Shown: positions 46,901-56,471, counted from the first letter of the stretch. The stretch is DNA of 64,000 bases from an uncultured Pseudoteredinibacter sp. (GCF_947502065.1 NZ_CANMYE010000003.1:124001-188000), one strand, 5' to 3'. Program-made: numbers and translations. Notes: generated from the sequence alone by a model not told the origin.

Positions 46901-47607
46901 ACTATTGCTGTAACACCAGTTTCATCACTATGCTTATTGATTGCAGCTACTTTTGCAATCGCACTCGATGCAGCTAAATTGGTAGAAGCATCATCGTCAG
47001 CAGCTGAAGAGGATGAAATACCTACACCATTAATAACGAGATCACCATTACCTAAGGCAGCTTGAGTACCAACAGCAGAAACGCCTGACTGTTCGGAAAC
47101 GCCTAGAGTATCGACACCTAGATCGGCAACAGTTACAGCAATTGTTTCACCAGCATTTGCCCCAACCTGAAACTGAGTGGTAAACGAACCATCCAATAAT
47201 TTTTGACCGTTAAAATTGGTTTCTGACGCTGTGCGATTAATTTCAGCAATCATCTGCTGCGCTTCAGCATTTAGAGCTTCCCGGTCAGACGCAGAGTTAG
47301 TTCCGTTCGCAGCCTGCAGTGCCAACTCACGAATACGCTGAAGCGATTCGGTCATAGTTCCTAATGCACCTTCTGCAGTTTGCGCTAAAGAGATACCGTC
47401 GCCAGCGTTGCGAATGGCAACGGCTAGGCCCTGGGTTTGAGAAGAAAAACGAGTAGAAATTGCTAAGCCAGCCGCATCGTCTTTTGCACTATTAATGCGT
47501 AAACCTGAAGATAGGCGCTGCATGGCCTCGGCCTGCGCACCCTGCGACTTACTTAAATTACGTTGCGCCATGATGGACGCCATATTGGTATTAATGATCG
47601 AAGCCAT
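43951..47607 (-). CDS. fliC: Giant flagellin, 1218 residues
   Basis: A flagellin with normal terminal D0/D1 domains (starts [20 protein letters not shown]; ends [18 protein letters not shown]) and about 920 residues between them. The centre is Ala/Thr/Asp/Gly-rich and has two copies of an IN-type module (G-D-L-V-[IV]-N, then SAINKxSxETGV and DGRNIxL), near residues 190-330 and 870-1050, with about 480 residues of further beta-rich repeats between. The start used is ATG at 47607 (AAGGTG upstream); GTG three codons earlier is in frame. It has no cysteine-rich or protease-like segment that I can see. Giant flagellins giving thick filaments are known from marine gammaproteobacteria. Confidence 0.96.
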   Translation of the reverse strand: MASIINTNMASIMAQRNLSKSQGAQAEAMQRLSSGLRINSAKDDAAGLAISTRFSSQTQGLAVAIRNAGDGISLAQTAEGALGTMTESLQRIRELALQAANGTNSASDREALNAEAQQMIAEINRTASETNFNGQKLLDGSFTTQFQVGANAGETIAVTVADLGVDTLGVSEQSGVSAVGTQAALGNGDLVINGVGISSSSAADDDASTNLAASSAIAKVAAINKHSDETGVTAIVDKTSAGGTEQSAAAVSGDSISINGVDIQVDTTSDAATTRAAVAAAINAESDRTGVRAVDSGDAATGVTLEAEDGRNIELTYSGGLNSQNTGLADAGTFTGGFTLIASGETKSIDVDGGNGTGNGDLANAGLSKGDYTPGVSAVNSSAKTGDAGITAQGATATIDLSGFTGKDFDTGPLAATTFDVDVTDSTGATTTHNIDITGVLTPTATRASVDLNLSAVYGNDYSTNNASFTIDTGDGTGAQTVTLTGDYRTTADSVNGGLSGITSADLDALDNTVNGTITVDGTDITFTLGAMSSLDDDAKATALQNAINSGIAQYEANPPALPAAQTVNDVTVTVDSGVFTISSGTAGFGTIAESATDFDSVSGTAAAVSSATIEANAGLVFDSASVQALANDNDTFVINVDGVDYTADIGVAADLDTDAEVLSVIQNAVDGSGTLLSAVATVAADANGNVKVSSPTAGATGNVTLGAISGGQSLTTAGVQAAATDTDLLAELTGAGITGLDNLVEQTVGGTDGVFNVLSSTTGAGVTIALVDGDGTPGNEPTGFTTANAVDGTAGTITDAQLIAALDSAQLTAAGLTISDADASTEDGKVLLTTTDTGAATGIAIGGTTVGTVTTNATTGAIQDSADDTVGVTAVAATDHNLDAGDLVVNNVAIKAAQAADDVASYDAAVSSSKTASGIAIASAINKSTGETGVSAEVNATEYVGGSSSSDGTAGNTGSVWINGVEVNLTVQTGSGANRAHAVDQINAVSGQTGVIASDNGKSLSLTASDGRNIVLAFDTNQADNGGVTAENFGLGKGAAPNATAISESDLTTAATTAGTSEKEQADLVAKTTYSTVTLTGAGEINVAAGINGSDDLANLGFTAGSYGGGQDGTFLKDVDLSTVDGANAALTAIDNALDAVNAQRADLGAIQNRFETTVENLQVTSENLTASNSRIRDADFAAETAELSRTRVLQQAGTSILAQANALPQNVLSLLQ

Positions 47608-48011
47608 AACAAACACCTTTTACTTTAAAAAGGCGTACACGCAAACGCGAGCACGCGACCCATTTACATCCGATTCAAATTCCTTGGCGGCCTAAATCGT
47701 TGAAAATTTAGACGGCCACTGAACCATTCATCGAATAAAACAGATCACGTTCTCTAAAGATTTTTATTTCAGTTGCTTAAACGGGTCTTTGAATCGGTGT
47801 TTGTTATGGCTAACAAATTTGTTTAACTAACTGAAAATTATGACTTTTATCGAACTTCTTAATCGTTAAATGTCTTCTTTAAAAATCCTCTTTTTAAAAA
47901 TTAAAACCGCTTTTAAAAACTTCACTTCGTTTGACAAGTCAGCAAAAATAATTTAGCTGACTCATCAATAGCTGCTTAAGAATAATTATTTTAAAGCAGC
48001 TTTTTCTAAAT
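47608..48011. other. 404-base AT-rich gap before the giant flagellin gene
   Basis: It holds the presumed promoter of the 1218-residue flagellin. The best sigma-28-like element on the minus strand is TTCGATAA (6/8 of the -10) near 47846-47853, without a good -35. An imperfect 32-base palindrome at 47970-48001 (AGCTGCTT...AAGCAGCT) directly follows the first flaG and may end its transcript. I see no further gene. Confidence 0.5.
47970..48001 (-). terminator. Long imperfect palindrome after the first flaG
   Basis: AGCTGCTTAAGAATAATT pairs with its downstream complement at 14 of 16 stem positions. A T run follows only on the plus strand, so on the minus strand it would be a hairpin without a tail. 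It begins 11 bases past the flaG stop. Confidence 0.4.
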
Positions 48012-48389
48012 TTACGCTTGCGCGCTGAAAAGTTTTAAAGGCTCTTCATGGTTTAACTTTTTTGCCAAATCTAAAACTACTTGATCTGGCAGCTGGCGAA
48101 TGACTTCGGATGTATAACGATCGGTTACAGTAATAACTGTTTGCCCGGTCTCCTCATCCATGGAAAATTTCAAATCCCGCTGAGTGGACTGCACATAATC
48201 ATTCAAACGAGAAACGGCCTTTTCCAAATCCTGCTGCACGGATTCTGAGCTTGCTACGGCTGGCTCAGAAGATGGTGCAGTAGACACCTGAGTGTGAACA
48301 CCAGCATTGCTCGCTACAGACGATTGAATCGGATCGCTAGGCTTTACGCTTAGCGGGGTCGCTGTATAGGAGGTTTGCAAATCGTTCAT
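48012..48389 (-). CDS. flaG: FlaG family protein (first copy)
   Basis: A 125-residue FlaG closely related to the copy at 43499: the last 60 residues share RLNDYVQS, SEVIRQLPD and LARKLN-like segments (here LAKKLNHEEPLKLFSAQA), while the first 60 differ. ATG at 48389 lies 75 bases after the 866-residue flagellin stop. The flagellin-flaG unit is therefore present twice in tandem. Confidence 0.93.
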   Translation of the reverse strand: MNDLQTSYTATPLSVKPSDPIQSSVASNAGVHTQVSTAPSSEPAVASSESVQQDLEKAVSRLNDYVQSTQRDLKFSMDEETGQTVITVTDRYTSEVIRQLPDQVVLDLAKKLNHEEPLKLFSAQA

Positions 48390-48463
48390 AATGTTTTCCT
48401 CAGGCCGCTGCTTGGTTAAGGGGGCTAGTGGCCCCCTCTTCCACTAGGTTATCTACTCCAAGA

Positions 48464-51064
48464 TTACTGAAGTAGAGACAACACCTGGTTTGGCAGGGCG
48501 TTGGCCTGGGCCAAGATAGAAGTACCTGCCTGCTGTAGAACTCGAGCACGTGATAACTCAGCGGTTTCAGATGCGAAGTCAGCATCACGAATACGAGAGT
48601 TAGACGCGGTTAAGTTCTCGGCATTAACTTGCAAGTTCTTCACCGTGGTTTCGAAACGGTTTTGGATCGCACCCAAATCAGCTCGCTGAGCGTTTACGGT
48701 ATCCAAAGCGTTATCGATGGCAGTTAGAGCATCGTTGGCACCGTCTACAGTGGTAAGATCGATATCTTTTAAGAAAGTACCGTCTTCACCGCCGCCGAAG
48801 TTGCCTGCCGTAAAGCCGAGCTCGTCTAGTTTAGTGCTACCGTTAATACCGGCGCCTACTTCGATGTCACCAGCGCCACTTAAAGTCACTGTTGAGTAAG
48901 TAGTCTCAGCAACATTGTCTGCCTCACCCTGGGTGCCACCGGCCGCAGTAATGTCTGAAGACGAAATACCACTAGAACCATTTAGGCCAAAGTTTGCAGC
49001 AGTTACACCACCACTTGCATCAGCAGCATTAGTATCAAATGCCAGTACAATATTACGGCCATCGGCTGCAGTAAGCGTTAAGCTTTCGCCGTTATCAGTA
49101 GCTGTAACACCTGTTTGACCGCTTACTTTGTTAATTTGCTCTAGAGCATGTGCTCGGCTAGAGCCTGCATCTGATTGAACGGTTAAGTTAACTTCTACAC
49201 CGTTAACCCAAACCGCACCAGTGTTACCCGACGCACCAGCTCCGGAGGCCGCTGGAGCAGCAGTGGTAGAGCCACCCACAAACTCGGTTGCATTAACTTC
49301 AGCGCTTACACCAGTTTCACCAGTGGATTTATTAATTGCTGCAGCGATTGAAATGCCCGATGCTTCCTTACTTGAACTCGAAGCGCCATCATAAGAAGCG
49401 GTATCATCTCCAGCCTGTGCAGCCTTAATTGCGACGTTGTTGATAACCAAATCACCAGCATCTAAGTCACGATCAGGCGCTGGAGTAGTTGGAGGCGTAG
49501 CCGCCGTACCCGCTGTACCGGCAGCAGATGCTGCCAATGGAACCTCAGAAGAACCTGCGGCTACAACCGCCAAGCCAGCGTTTTCATCAGTAGGTGTTGG
49601 ACCTGTAATAACAATGTTACCGCCACTTTCACTTGCGGTGTATCCAGAATTTAAGGTCCCAGTGATACCCGCTACCGTGGTACCACCATTTAAGTGATCA
49701 ACCACTTGCGCTGCAGTAAGTGCGCTACCACCGGTAAAGTTACCAGTAAATGTTATGGTGCCTACTGCATTACCACCCGAATCTTCGAGCGCAAGAATAT
49801 TATCACCACCTGAGCCGGAAGTATGGTCAGCATTCACAGCAGCAAGGGCTAAAGTACCCGTACCGGCTGTACCAGGAACTAGAGCCGTTGCGCCTGTTGC
49901 AGGCGTACCAGTCTTAGCTGAAGAACTTACAGCACTTACGCCCGGTGTATAGCTACCTTTGGACAAACCAGCGTTAGCAATATCGCCATTACCAGTACCA
50001 TTACCACCCTGAACATTGATCTCTTTAGTATCGCCTTCGGCAACCAAAGTGAAGCCACCTTCATAAGTGTCAGTGCCCGCCAAACCGGTATTGGCTTCGT
50101 TTAAGTCACCACCACCTAGGTTCAACTGAATATTACGGCCATCCGCGGCTTCCAAAGTAACACCAGTTGCAGCATCGCCTGTATCAACTGCGGTAACACC
50201 TGTTTGCTCAGATACTGCATTGATCGCAGAAGCTACTGCAGCACGAGTAGTGGCCGCATCGCCAGTGGTATCAATTTCAATATCTACACCATTCAAAGTG
50301 ATGGTGCCGCTTTGAGCGTCGGCAGTTTGTACAGAGCCCGCCACTGTGTTTTCGTCAACAACCGCACGAACACCAGTTTCATCAGAGTGCTTGTTAATGG
50401 CCGCAGCTTTTGCGATCGCAGAGGCCGCCGCATTATCAGTAGAAGCATCATCGTCAGCAGCTGATGAAGAAGAAATGGTTTTGCCATTAATTACCAAATC
50501 ACCGTTGCCTAGTGCCGAGTCAGTACCCACCGCGGAAACACCCGCCTGATCAGATACGCCCAACTTATCAACGCTTAGATCAGAAACGGTTACATCAATG
50601 GTTTCTCCGGCATTCGCACCTACCTGGAAAGCGGTGCTGAAAGAACCGTCTAACAGCTTCTGGCCGTTAAAGTTGGTTTCTTTAGCTGTGCGGGTAATTT
50701 CCGCAATCATCTGCTGTGCTTCAGCATTCAATGCTTCACGGTCTGAAGCCGAGTTGGTGCCGTTAGCAGCCTGCAGTGCCAATTCACGTACACGCTGCAA
50801 AGATTCTGTCATGGTACCTAGTGCACCTTCCGCAGTTTGCGCAAGGGAGATACCGTCACCCGAGTTACGGATTGCAACCGCCAAACCCTGGGTCTGTGAA
50901 GAGAAGCGAGTCGAGATTGCCAAACCTGCGGCGTCATCTTTAGCGCTGTTAATTCGTAGACCTGAAGACAGGCGCTGCATGGCATCCGCTTGAGCGCCCT
51001 GGGCGTTACTCAAGTTACGTTGCGCTGTCAGCGACGCCATATTTGTATTAATAACCGAAGCCAT
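48464..51064 (-). CDS. fliC: Large flagellin, 866 residues
   Basis: A flagellin with normal ends ([38 protein letters not shown]) and about 570 central residues. Like the other copy it has two IN-type modules (near residues 190-370 and 550-720), separated here by only about 130 residues that include [19 protein letters not shown] at 51064 is preceded by AAGGAGTAATGAT. The first 180 and last 110 residues are nearly the same as in the 1218-residue flagellin. It is the first gene of the minus-strand flagellin group and faces a long non-coding region. Confidence 0.96.
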   Translation of the reverse strand: MASVINTNMASLTAQRNLSNAQGAQADAMQRLSSGLRINSAKDDAAGLAISTRFSSQTQGLAVAIRNSGDGISLAQTAEGALGTMTESLQRVRELALQAANGTNSASDREALNAEAQQMIAEITRTAKETNFNGQKLLDGSFSTAFQVGANAGETIDVTVSDLSVDKLGVSDQAGVSAVGTDSALGNGDLVINGKTISSSSAADDDASTDNAAASAIAKAAAINKHSDETGVRAVVDENTVAGSVQTADAQSGTITLNGVDIEIDTTGDAATTRAAVASAINAVSEQTGVTAVDTGDAATGVTLEAADGRNIQLNLGGGDLNEANTGLAGTDTYEGGFTLVAEGDTKEINVQGGNGTGNGDIANAGLSKGSYTPGVSAVSSSAKTGTPATGATALVPGTAGTGTLALAAVNADHTSGSGGDNILALEDSGGNAVGTITFTGNFTGGSALTAAQVVDHLNGGTTVAGITGTLNSGYTASESGGNIVITGPTPTDENAGLAVVAAGSSEVPLAASAAGTAGTAATPPTTPAPDRDLDAGDLVINNVAIKAAQAGDDTASYDGASSSSKEASGISIAAAINKSTGETGVSAEVNATEFVGGSTTAAPAASGAGASGNTGAVWVNGVEVNLTVQSDAGSSRAHALEQINKVSGQTGVTATDNGESLTLTAADGRNIVLAFDTNAADASGGVTAANFGLNGSSGISSSDITAAGGTQGEADNVAETTYSTVTLSGAGDIEVGAGINGSTKLDELGFTAGNFGGGEDGTFLKDIDLTTVDGANDALTAIDNALDTVNAQRADLGAIQNRFETTVKNLQVNAENLTASNSRIRDADFASETAELSRARVLQQAGTSILAQANALPNQVLSLLQ

Positions 51065-51198
51065 ATCATTACTCCTTAGAGATTACCTGCGCTCCTGCCT
51101 AAGCAAGCTCGCGACCTTGTTGATCAAAGTGCTCAATCGTGCGTTCTGACGAAGATGATTGCTCAATCTTTGATGCATCCATAATTGGACAATCATCG

Positions 51199-51217
51199 GT
51201 TGCACAATCCATACCAG
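51199..51217 (-). promoter_or_regulatory. Candidate sigma-54 (or overlapping sigma-28) promoter of the 866-residue flagellin
   Basis: TGGTATG-N4-GTGCA has the GG-N10-GC core and 9 of 12 consensus bases, about 140 bases upstream of the flagellin ATG. Immediately downstream is ACCGATGA, 6/8 for a sigma-28 -10, but its -35 is poor. Either or neither may be real. Confidence 0.35.
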
Positions 51218-51687
51218 ATTAGGTAACTGCACTTTGATCCATATTTGCCAAAGCAAAATGTTTCAATGGTCTTAACGGCACCCTAGGGAAATGCTTTAGG
51301 TTGAATTTGACCGTTTGTCGTGTTTTTAATCAAAACACCCACAAAGCTGGTGGAAAAATGATGGGAATAAGAGGATGACTTCACAAGCAAGCTCTTAAAA
51401 GTACTTTAAAAATAGTTGTTTTAGCAGCATTGCCTCATCCAACTAAGCCAAAGCAATAATTGCCTAAACTATTTTTACGGACCTTATATATAGACAAAAT
51501 TTTTTAGATTGTCAGTTTTTCTAAAAAAATTAATCAGGCAAGCCCCCTGCTCTGGCTAGATACCAAGCTTACTTTTTTGCCAAATGAGAAAATGTTTAAA
51601 CTGGCTATATAAAGAAGAAAGAAACAAGATAATGAAAGAATGTTGAGCAACAGGAACAGCAATCCAAAAAGAAGCCAACAAAGATTG

Positions 51688-51695
51688 GCCGATGA
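51688..51695 (+). promoter_or_regulatory. Candidate sigma-28 -10 element upstream of fliS
   Basis: GCCGATGA matches 7 of 8 bases of the sigma-28 -10. The -35 at 15-base spacing reads AAGA (weak). It lies about 170 bases before fliS. Confidence 0.3.
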
Positions 51696-51862
51696 ACGGC
51701 AAAGCGCTACCGCTTACAAAGAGTATTTAAGCGAAATCTTGCCGCTCGACCAGTGGTAAAACTTTTTTTCGCTTTTTGTTAAAGCCACCCCGCCTACGGC
51801 CGTAAACCTAAATATAAGACACAGGTGCGATGGTACGTCGTTAAAAACAAATGGGGTTTTTT

Positions 51863-52246
51863 ATGTTTTACGGTTCAGGTTCTGCAGCAGCGCAATACCA
51901 GCGAAACAATAGCTATAGCGCACTAGATGCATCGCCACATAAATTGATCAGCCTTTTAATGGGCGGCGCCCTTGATCGCCTGGCTAAGGCCAAAGGTCAC
52001 GCAGAGCGCGGCGAGCACGAGCAGCGCAGCCGCTTTATCGGTAAGGCTACAGAAATGATCGATTGCTTGCGTGAATCTTTGGATCACAAACATAGCCCGG
52101 AGATGACCCGCGATCTAGAGCAGCTGTACGATTATATGACCTTTCGCTTGTTCAGCGCCAATGCTGAAAATAACCCGGCGATGATCGACGAGGTATATAG
52201 CTTGCTGCATGGCATCTATACCGCCTGGCAAGAAATCGATAGCTAA
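51863..52246 (+). CDS. fliS: Flagellin export chaperone FliS
   Basis: A 127-residue all-helical FliS that binds the flagellin C terminus before export. Landmarks are SGSAAAQYQRNNSYSALDAS, PHKLISLLMGGALDRLAKAK and EQLYDYMTFRLFSANAENN. ATG at 51863 is preferred (ATGGGG six bases upstream) over an in-frame ATG at 51851. fliS normally follows fliD on the same strand; here it is on the opposite strand and 8.5 kb from fliD, starting a separate fliS-fliT unit. Confidence 0.95.
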   Translation: MFYGSGSAAAQYQRNNSYSALDASPHKLISLLMGGALDRLAKAKGHAERGEHEQRSRFIGKATEMIDCLRESLDHKHSPEMTRDLEQLYDYMTFRLFSANAENNPAMIDEVYSLLHGIYTAWQEIDS

Positions 52247-52370
52247 GTTTGGCCTGCAATTTGCTATATCGCTAATTGCCTGAATGACATCTGCGCTGCA
52301 GGTGGAAAAGGACAGCACCGTGAAACAGAATTTAGGGCACAATGCCCCAGCACACAAAGATAGGACTTTT

Positions 52371-52661
52371 ATGAGCGCTATTCGCAATTTGCGCCTGGCC
52401 ATTATCGATGCCGCGCAAGAAGAAAGCTGGAATCAATTACTGGATATCGATCAGCAGTTGAGAACCATCCTGGATGGCGGACAGATTCCCGGCCAAGGCG
52501 CCGCTACTGAACAAGATATTCTTGAGCTAGGTAGAATTTTGGAATGTTATCAATCAGTCATTGAAGACCTAAAGCAGAGGCAAGAAGATCTAAGCAAGCA
52601 GGCCGATGCACTTAACAAAGCCAAGCGTGGCGCGATCAGTTATCTGAGCGTCGCTAAGTAG
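52371..52661 (+). CDS. fliT: FliT-like flagellar chaperone
   Basis: A 96-residue helical protein (MSAIRNLRLAIIDAAQEESW start; coiled coil SVIEDLKQRQEDLSKQADAL near the end), matching FliT-type proteins in size and position after fliS. FliT is the export chaperone for FliD. ATG at 52371 is preceded by TAGGAC; an in-frame GTG at 52320 with AAGGAC and an ATG at 52284 would make it longer. Sequence similarity in this family is weak, so the name rests partly on context. Two terminators follow. Confidence 0.75.
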   Translation: MSAIRNLRLAIIDAAQEESWNQLLDIDQQLRTILDGGQIPGQGAATEQDILELGRILECYQSVIEDLKQRQEDLSKQADALNKAKRGAISYLSVAK

Positions 52662-52705
52662 CCGAATAGGGCAAACCGCACAGACTTTACACAGACTACT
52701 CCCCC

Positions 52706-52726
52706 AATTGCCAATGGCAATTTTTT
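52706..52726 (+). terminator. Rho-independent terminator after fliT
   Basis: AATTGCC pairs with GGCAATT across a 3-base loop, followed by TTTT. It lies 44 bases past the fliT stop and is the first of two adjacent terminators. Confidence 0.82.
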
Positions 52727-52754
52727 GCCGCAGCCTAGCCTGCGGCTTTCTTTT
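52727..52754 (+). terminator. Second terminator after fliT
   Basis: GCCGCAG pairs with CTGCGGC across a 6-base loop, followed by TTTCTTTT. Confidence 0.75.
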
Positions 52755-52963
52755 GCCATTTTCTGCAGCTTTAAAAGACTCCCCTCAAATATCATAAGCT
52801 ATTGTTTTTAATAAACTTATAAGCAAAAACCTAAAATATCGAACAAAAACAAAGCAATTGGCAAATATTTTGCTTATTCCCAATAAGTGAATTGTGCCCT
52901 TCGTTAACTGTTAAAAATTTGGCAGCAAACTGGGTACATAAAAGAACAATGGGAAGCTAGATT

Positions 52964-55060
52964 GTGACACAAGCAGCGATAAAGCAGACATTAGCTAGAG
53001 ATTATAGCGGGCAGCACCAGCAGCTCGACTTAAGCTCTGGGCAGTGGAAAATCCTAAATAAGCTACTGAAAAAGTCTTCAGACTGCTATGGCAAAAGCTT
53101 AGCACCAGGAATTTCACAACGGGAAGTCGCCGAGCTTCGCCAACGATGCCGTGAGTACTGCAAAAATATTCTGCATATCTATCCACAATGTGCTGATGCA
53201 CTCGCCCTTTTATCACGTATTGCTTTGGACTGTAATGAACTGGGCAAAGCGAAAAAACTGATTCGCCAAGCCTTGCAACACGCCCCTGAGGCCAGCGTTT
53301 GTTGGTTTAGCTTAGGTCACATCTATTTGACCGAAGACAAACACAAAAAAGCACGCGAGTGCTTTCAAAAAACCGTCAAGCTTGAGCCTAGTCACTTTCG
53401 CGCAAAGGCTGCCTATGCTTACAGCTGCTTTCATCAAGGTGAAATTGTCAGTGCCTTTAATATCTATAAGAAACTGATTCATCAAAATCCGGATGACGCC
53501 CACGTTAAAAGCAATCTTTTTGCCTGCTTAAAGCAATTAACCGCCGACGCTGACACCGAAGATCTGGACGAACAGCTGCGCTTTTATCTTAACTTAGAAG
53601 ATGTCGATCATAGCGACCTTTCACGTTTAATCGCATCCCTACTGATTCATCGCTACCAACTAAAAGACGCAGACAGCCAAGTTGACATCGCCGGACTCTG
53701 TGTAGATGAGCTTTATTTAAAGGCGCTAAGAGTTGTCATTTTTAGCAGTGATCTAATTGAAGACTTAAACAGCTCGGTCAGGCAGCATCTATTGTTCGCA
53801 AGACGCTGCAGCCTGGATGAGCTAAATCTAAAAATCAGCCTCGCGATTCAAGCCTATAACAATGAACATGTTATGGCTTACGACGACAGCGAGCGGATGA
53901 TTCTTGAAAGCCGCATCCAGCAATCCGAATTAATACTGCAAAGTAGCGAAATTGGGCAATCTGAGCAGCTTGCCCTATTAGATAACTGGGTAAGCTTAAT
54001 GATGTACGAGCCCAGCGCGAACTTTCCAAGCCTTTATACTGGCACCCTATTAAATAACCTTATCGATACCGCCAGCAATATCAACACTGGAGGTGAGCTG
54101 CTAAGCAACCTAGGGCAGCTGTTGAAACTGTGCTTTAGCGATGTCGAGAAAAAAATCAATATTGAAAGCCTTGGCACAATCAGTGACAGCGTCTCTTGCA
54201 AGGTAAAGGCCCAGTATGAGGAGAACCCTTATCCACGCTGGCTGGCCTTACCCTATCAGACCCCTACTGAATATCAGCATGCGCTAGATGCTGCACTGCC
54301 AGAGCATGGTTTTATGCCTAATGAACAAGGCAAAACTTTAAAAGTTCTGGTAGCCGGCTGCGGTACAGGCAAACACGCCCTACAATGCGCGCGCTACTTT
54401 CGCAACACTCAAGTAACGGCCATTGATATTAGTCAAGCTAGCTTAGCCTACGCCAAGGAAAAAGCTGAACAGTATCAACTAAACAATATTGTCTTTTTAC
54501 AAGCCGACATACTTGAACTTGCCGATCTTGAAACGCGTTTTGATATAATCGAATGTAGTGGTGTTTTGCATCATATGAACTCTCCGCTTGAGGGGGCTCA
54601 AATGTTGAAACGACTGCTAAAACCTGGTGGCCTAATGAAAATCGGGCTCTACAGTGAGCGTGCCCGCAAAGAAGTCATTCGCTGTCGCGAAATGATCGCC
54701 GAGCAAGGCTTAAAAAGCCGTCCGAAAGATATGCGCGAGCTTCGTCGCCAAATCTTAGAGCGCCCTGATCAGTGGCCGGCCGTCTTGGCTTCACCGGATT
54801 TTTACAGCCTTAGCGGCTGTCGCGATCTCTTGTTTCATGAACAAGAGCACCGCTTTACGCCATTAGAGCTGGAAAATTTTTGCGAGGATCTCGACATGGA
54901 TTTCTTAGGCTTTGTTCGCGTACCGGCTAAACATTATCAAGCTTATAAGAACACCTACCCCTGCGACGAAGCAATGCGCAATTTGAGTTACTGGGACGCC
55001 TATGAAAAAAGAAACCCACAAACTTTCGGGGCCATGTACCAATTTTATGTTCGTAACTAA
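52964..55060 (+). CDS. TPR-repeat SAM-dependent methyltransferase
   Basis: A 698-residue protein starting at GTG (GGGAAG upstream). Residues about 65-185 form tetratricopeptide repeats (AKKLIRQALQHAPEASVCWF, ARECFQKTVKLEPSHFRAKA). A long helical middle follows. QYEENPYPRW (417-426) is a motif typical of this TPR-methyltransferase group, and the class I methyltransferase fold has motif I VLVAGCGTGKHAL (461-473), VTAIDIS (484-490) and IIECSGVLHHM. The substrate is unknown; its place between flagellin chaperone genes and flgL suggests a flagellin or flagellar glycan modification enzyme. It has its own terminator and no signal peptide. Confidence 0.85.
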   Translation: MTQAAIKQTLARDYSGQHQQLDLSSGQWKILNKLLKKSSDCYGKSLAPGISQREVAELRQRCREYCKNILHIYPQCADALALLSRIALDCNELGKAKKLIRQALQHAPEASVCWFSLGHIYLTEDKHKKARECFQKTVKLEPSHFRAKAAYAYSCFHQGEIVSAFNIYKKLIHQNPDDAHVKSNLFACLKQLTADADTEDLDEQLRFYLNLEDVDHSDLSRLIASLLIHRYQLKDADSQVDIAGLCVDELYLKALRVVIFSSDLIEDLNSSVRQHLLFARRCSLDELNLKISLAIQAYNNEHVMAYDDSERMILESRIQQSELILQSSEIGQSEQLALLDNWVSLMMYEPSANFPSLYTGTLLNNLIDTASNINTGGELLSNLGQLLKLCFSDVEKKINIESLGTISDSVSCKVKAQYEENPYPRWLALPYQTPTEYQHALDAALPEHGFMPNEQGKTLKVLVAGCGTGKHALQCARYFRNTQVTAIDISQASLAYAKEKAEQYQLNNIVFLQADILELADLETRFDIIECSGVLHHMNSPLEGAQMLKRLLKPGGLMKIGLYSERARKEVIRCREMIAEQGLKSRPKDMRELRRQILERPDQWPAVLASPDFYSLSGCRDLLFHEQEHRFTPLELENFCEDLDMDFLGFVRVPAKHYQAYKNTYPCDEAMRNLSYWDAYEKRNPQTFGAMYQFYVRN

Positions 55061-55142
55061 ACAGCTACGAACATAACACAGAGCAATCTGCAGTCTGTAC
55101 CATTACGTTTCCGCAGTAGGAATTAATATTCTCGGAAATTTT

Positions 55143-55167
55143 AGCCGCTAGCTTGAGCGGCTTTTTT
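55143..55167 (+). terminator. Rho-independent terminator after the methyltransferase gene
   Basis: AGCCGCT pairs with AGCGGCT across a 6-base loop and is followed by TTTTT. It separates the plus-strand methyltransferase gene from convergent flgL. Confidence 0.85.
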
Positions 55168-55183
55168 ATGCCTGGTGTTTTTT

Positions 55184-55214
55184 CATAACTCGTTATCTAA
55201 GTAAGCGAGTTATG
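55184..55214 (-). terminator. Hairpin after flgL
   Basis: CATAACTCG pairs with CGAGTTATG across a 13-base loop, immediately past the flgL stop. No T tract follows on the minus strand, so it may stabilise the mRNA end instead of terminating it. Confidence 0.4.
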
Positions 55215-55217
55215 CAA

Positions 55218-56471
55218 TTAGCGAAGGTTATTAAACAGCGATAGGCCTGCTATTTTCACATAGCTTTGCTGCGCTGCCTTCAGCACAAAAGATTCAAAGG
55301 ACAACTGACTGCTGGCCTCTGCAAAATCCAAATCACGGATATTGGATAATAACTCTGTGCTGACTATTTTAAGATCTTCATGTAGCTTTCGGGTACTATC
55401 CATGGTATTGAGGCGCGCACCAATTTCGGCGCGAGTTTCAAGAACACTGTCTTCCGCCGCTTTTAAATTAGTAATAGAGTCTTCGATTAACTGGGTATAA
55501 GCCTTCTTATCTTCTTCGCTATCTCCAAGTGTTTCCAAGCCATAAATCAAACGGCTAACACTGGTTAATAAACCTTGATTTTCAGATGATTCGATTAAGA
55601 AGGTATCACCGGTATTTGGATTGCCCTCGATCTGTACCTGCACACCATTAATCTCGATAGGCTTACCCGAAATATACGGCAGGTTTTCTTGCAAAACGCG
55701 ACCGTCAGACTTAGAGATAATATTGAAGTTAGCTTGGGCAGGCAGGCCTACCAACGTGCGCTCATCTGGATTTTGAAACTCGATGATAATATCTTCTGGA
55801 TAGAACTCATCATAAGCTTCTTGATCAACCACTAAACCCACTGATACCGTAGCCGGAGGAACGGCCGTATTGCTGTCACTGGCAAGGGTGGTGAAGGTAT
55901 TTTGAGCACTTTTGATATCCACAAAAATATCTTTACCAGAATCACTGGCAGGTATACTCACCGTATTGGATATTTTAATAAACCGTTGGCCTTCATCACC
56001 CTCAAATACGAAGTTACGATTACCCGTATCTACAAAGGGTTCGCTCTGCCCTTTATAGCCTGCAAATAAATACTCACCGGAGGTATCTTTGGTGTTCATC
56101 AAATTCTGCATTTCATCGAGACGCTGGCGAAGTTCTGCCGCAATCGCTTCCTTATCCGATGGAATCAAGGCGCCGTTACCCGCTTGGGTCGTCAATTCTC
56201 GAATACGAATCAAAGTATCATTGACCGTCTTAAGGGTCGATTCTTCTAGCTTCGCTCTATTTTCCAACAGGTTAATATCTTTTACATATTGATCTCTAGA
56301 AGTCAGCTCTTGCTCTAAATCGAGAATTTTAGCGGCATTAACTGGATCATCCGAAGGTTGAAGGATTCGAGTTCCTGCCGAGATTTGACTCTGGGTTTTA
56401 CCTACCTGGCCGGTCAAATCAACAATTCGATTTACGCTGGTAGTAAAAGTTTGTATTGATGAAATTCTCAT
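55218..56471 (-). CDS. flgL: Hook-filament junction protein FlgL
   Basis: A 417-residue hook-associated protein 3, of normal length. The flagellin-like N terminus is MRISSIQTFTTSVNRIVDL with ISAGTRILQPSDDPVNAAKI; the C terminus SSQLSFESFVLKAAQQSYVK closes the coiled coil. It forms the junction on which flagellin polymerises. It follows flgK by 18 bases, and is the last gene of the flgF-L unit seen here. Confidence 0.95.
   Translation of the reverse strand: MRISSIQTFTTSVNRIVDLTGQVGKTQSQISAGTRILQPSDDPVNAAKILDLEQELTSRDQYVKDINLLENRAKLEESTLKTVNDTLIRIRELTTQAGNGALIPSDKEAIAAELRQRLDEMQNLMNTKDTSGEYLFAGYKGQSEPFVDTGNRNFVFEGDEGQRFIKISNTVSIPASDSGKDIFVDIKSAQNTFTTLASDSNTAVPPATVSVGLVVDQEAYDEFYPEDIIIEFQNPDERTLVGLPAQANFNIISKSDGRVLQENLPYISGKPIEINGVQVQIEGNPNTGDTFLIESSENQGLLTSVSRLIYGLETLGDSEEDKKAYTQLIEDSITNLKAAEDSVLETRAEIGARLNTMDSTRKLHEDLKIVSTELLSNIRDLDFAEASSQLSFESFVLKAAQQSYVKIAGLSLFNNLR

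Larger units (their letters stand above)
51065..51862. other. 798-base AT-rich region between divergent fliC and fliS
   Basis: This region must carry the promoters of the 866-residue flagellin (minus) and fliS (plus). I see no gene. Candidate elements: a sigma-54-like minus-strand motif at 51199-51217 (TGGTATG-N4-GTGCA, 9/12); an overlapping sigma-28-like -10 ACCGATGA at 51193-51200; a sigma-54-like plus-strand motif at 51535-51551 (AGGCAAG-N4-CTGCT, 9/12); and a sigma-28-like -10 GCCGATGA on the plus strand at 51688-51695 with a poor -35. Confidence 0.5.

Noticed and set aside
44738..47065. Plus-strand open frames opposite the giant flagellin gene
   Set aside because: They mirror the Ala/Thr/Val-rich flagellin coding strand, have no ribosome-binding sites and encode only low-complexity Val/Ala/Pro sequence.
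43499..51064. Flagellin-flaG duplication as a transposon or CRISPR-type repeat
   Set aside because: No terminal inverted repeats, transposase or direct repeat array are present; the copies are diverged paralogous genes.
51103..51116. GG-N10-GC motif on the minus strand near the flagellin start
   Set aside because: Only about 7 of 12 consensus bases match; a few such cores are expected by chance in 800 bases.
51427..51445. Another GG-N10-GC core on the minus strand
   Set aside because: The -24 block is poor (TGGATGA) and the distance to the gene is large.
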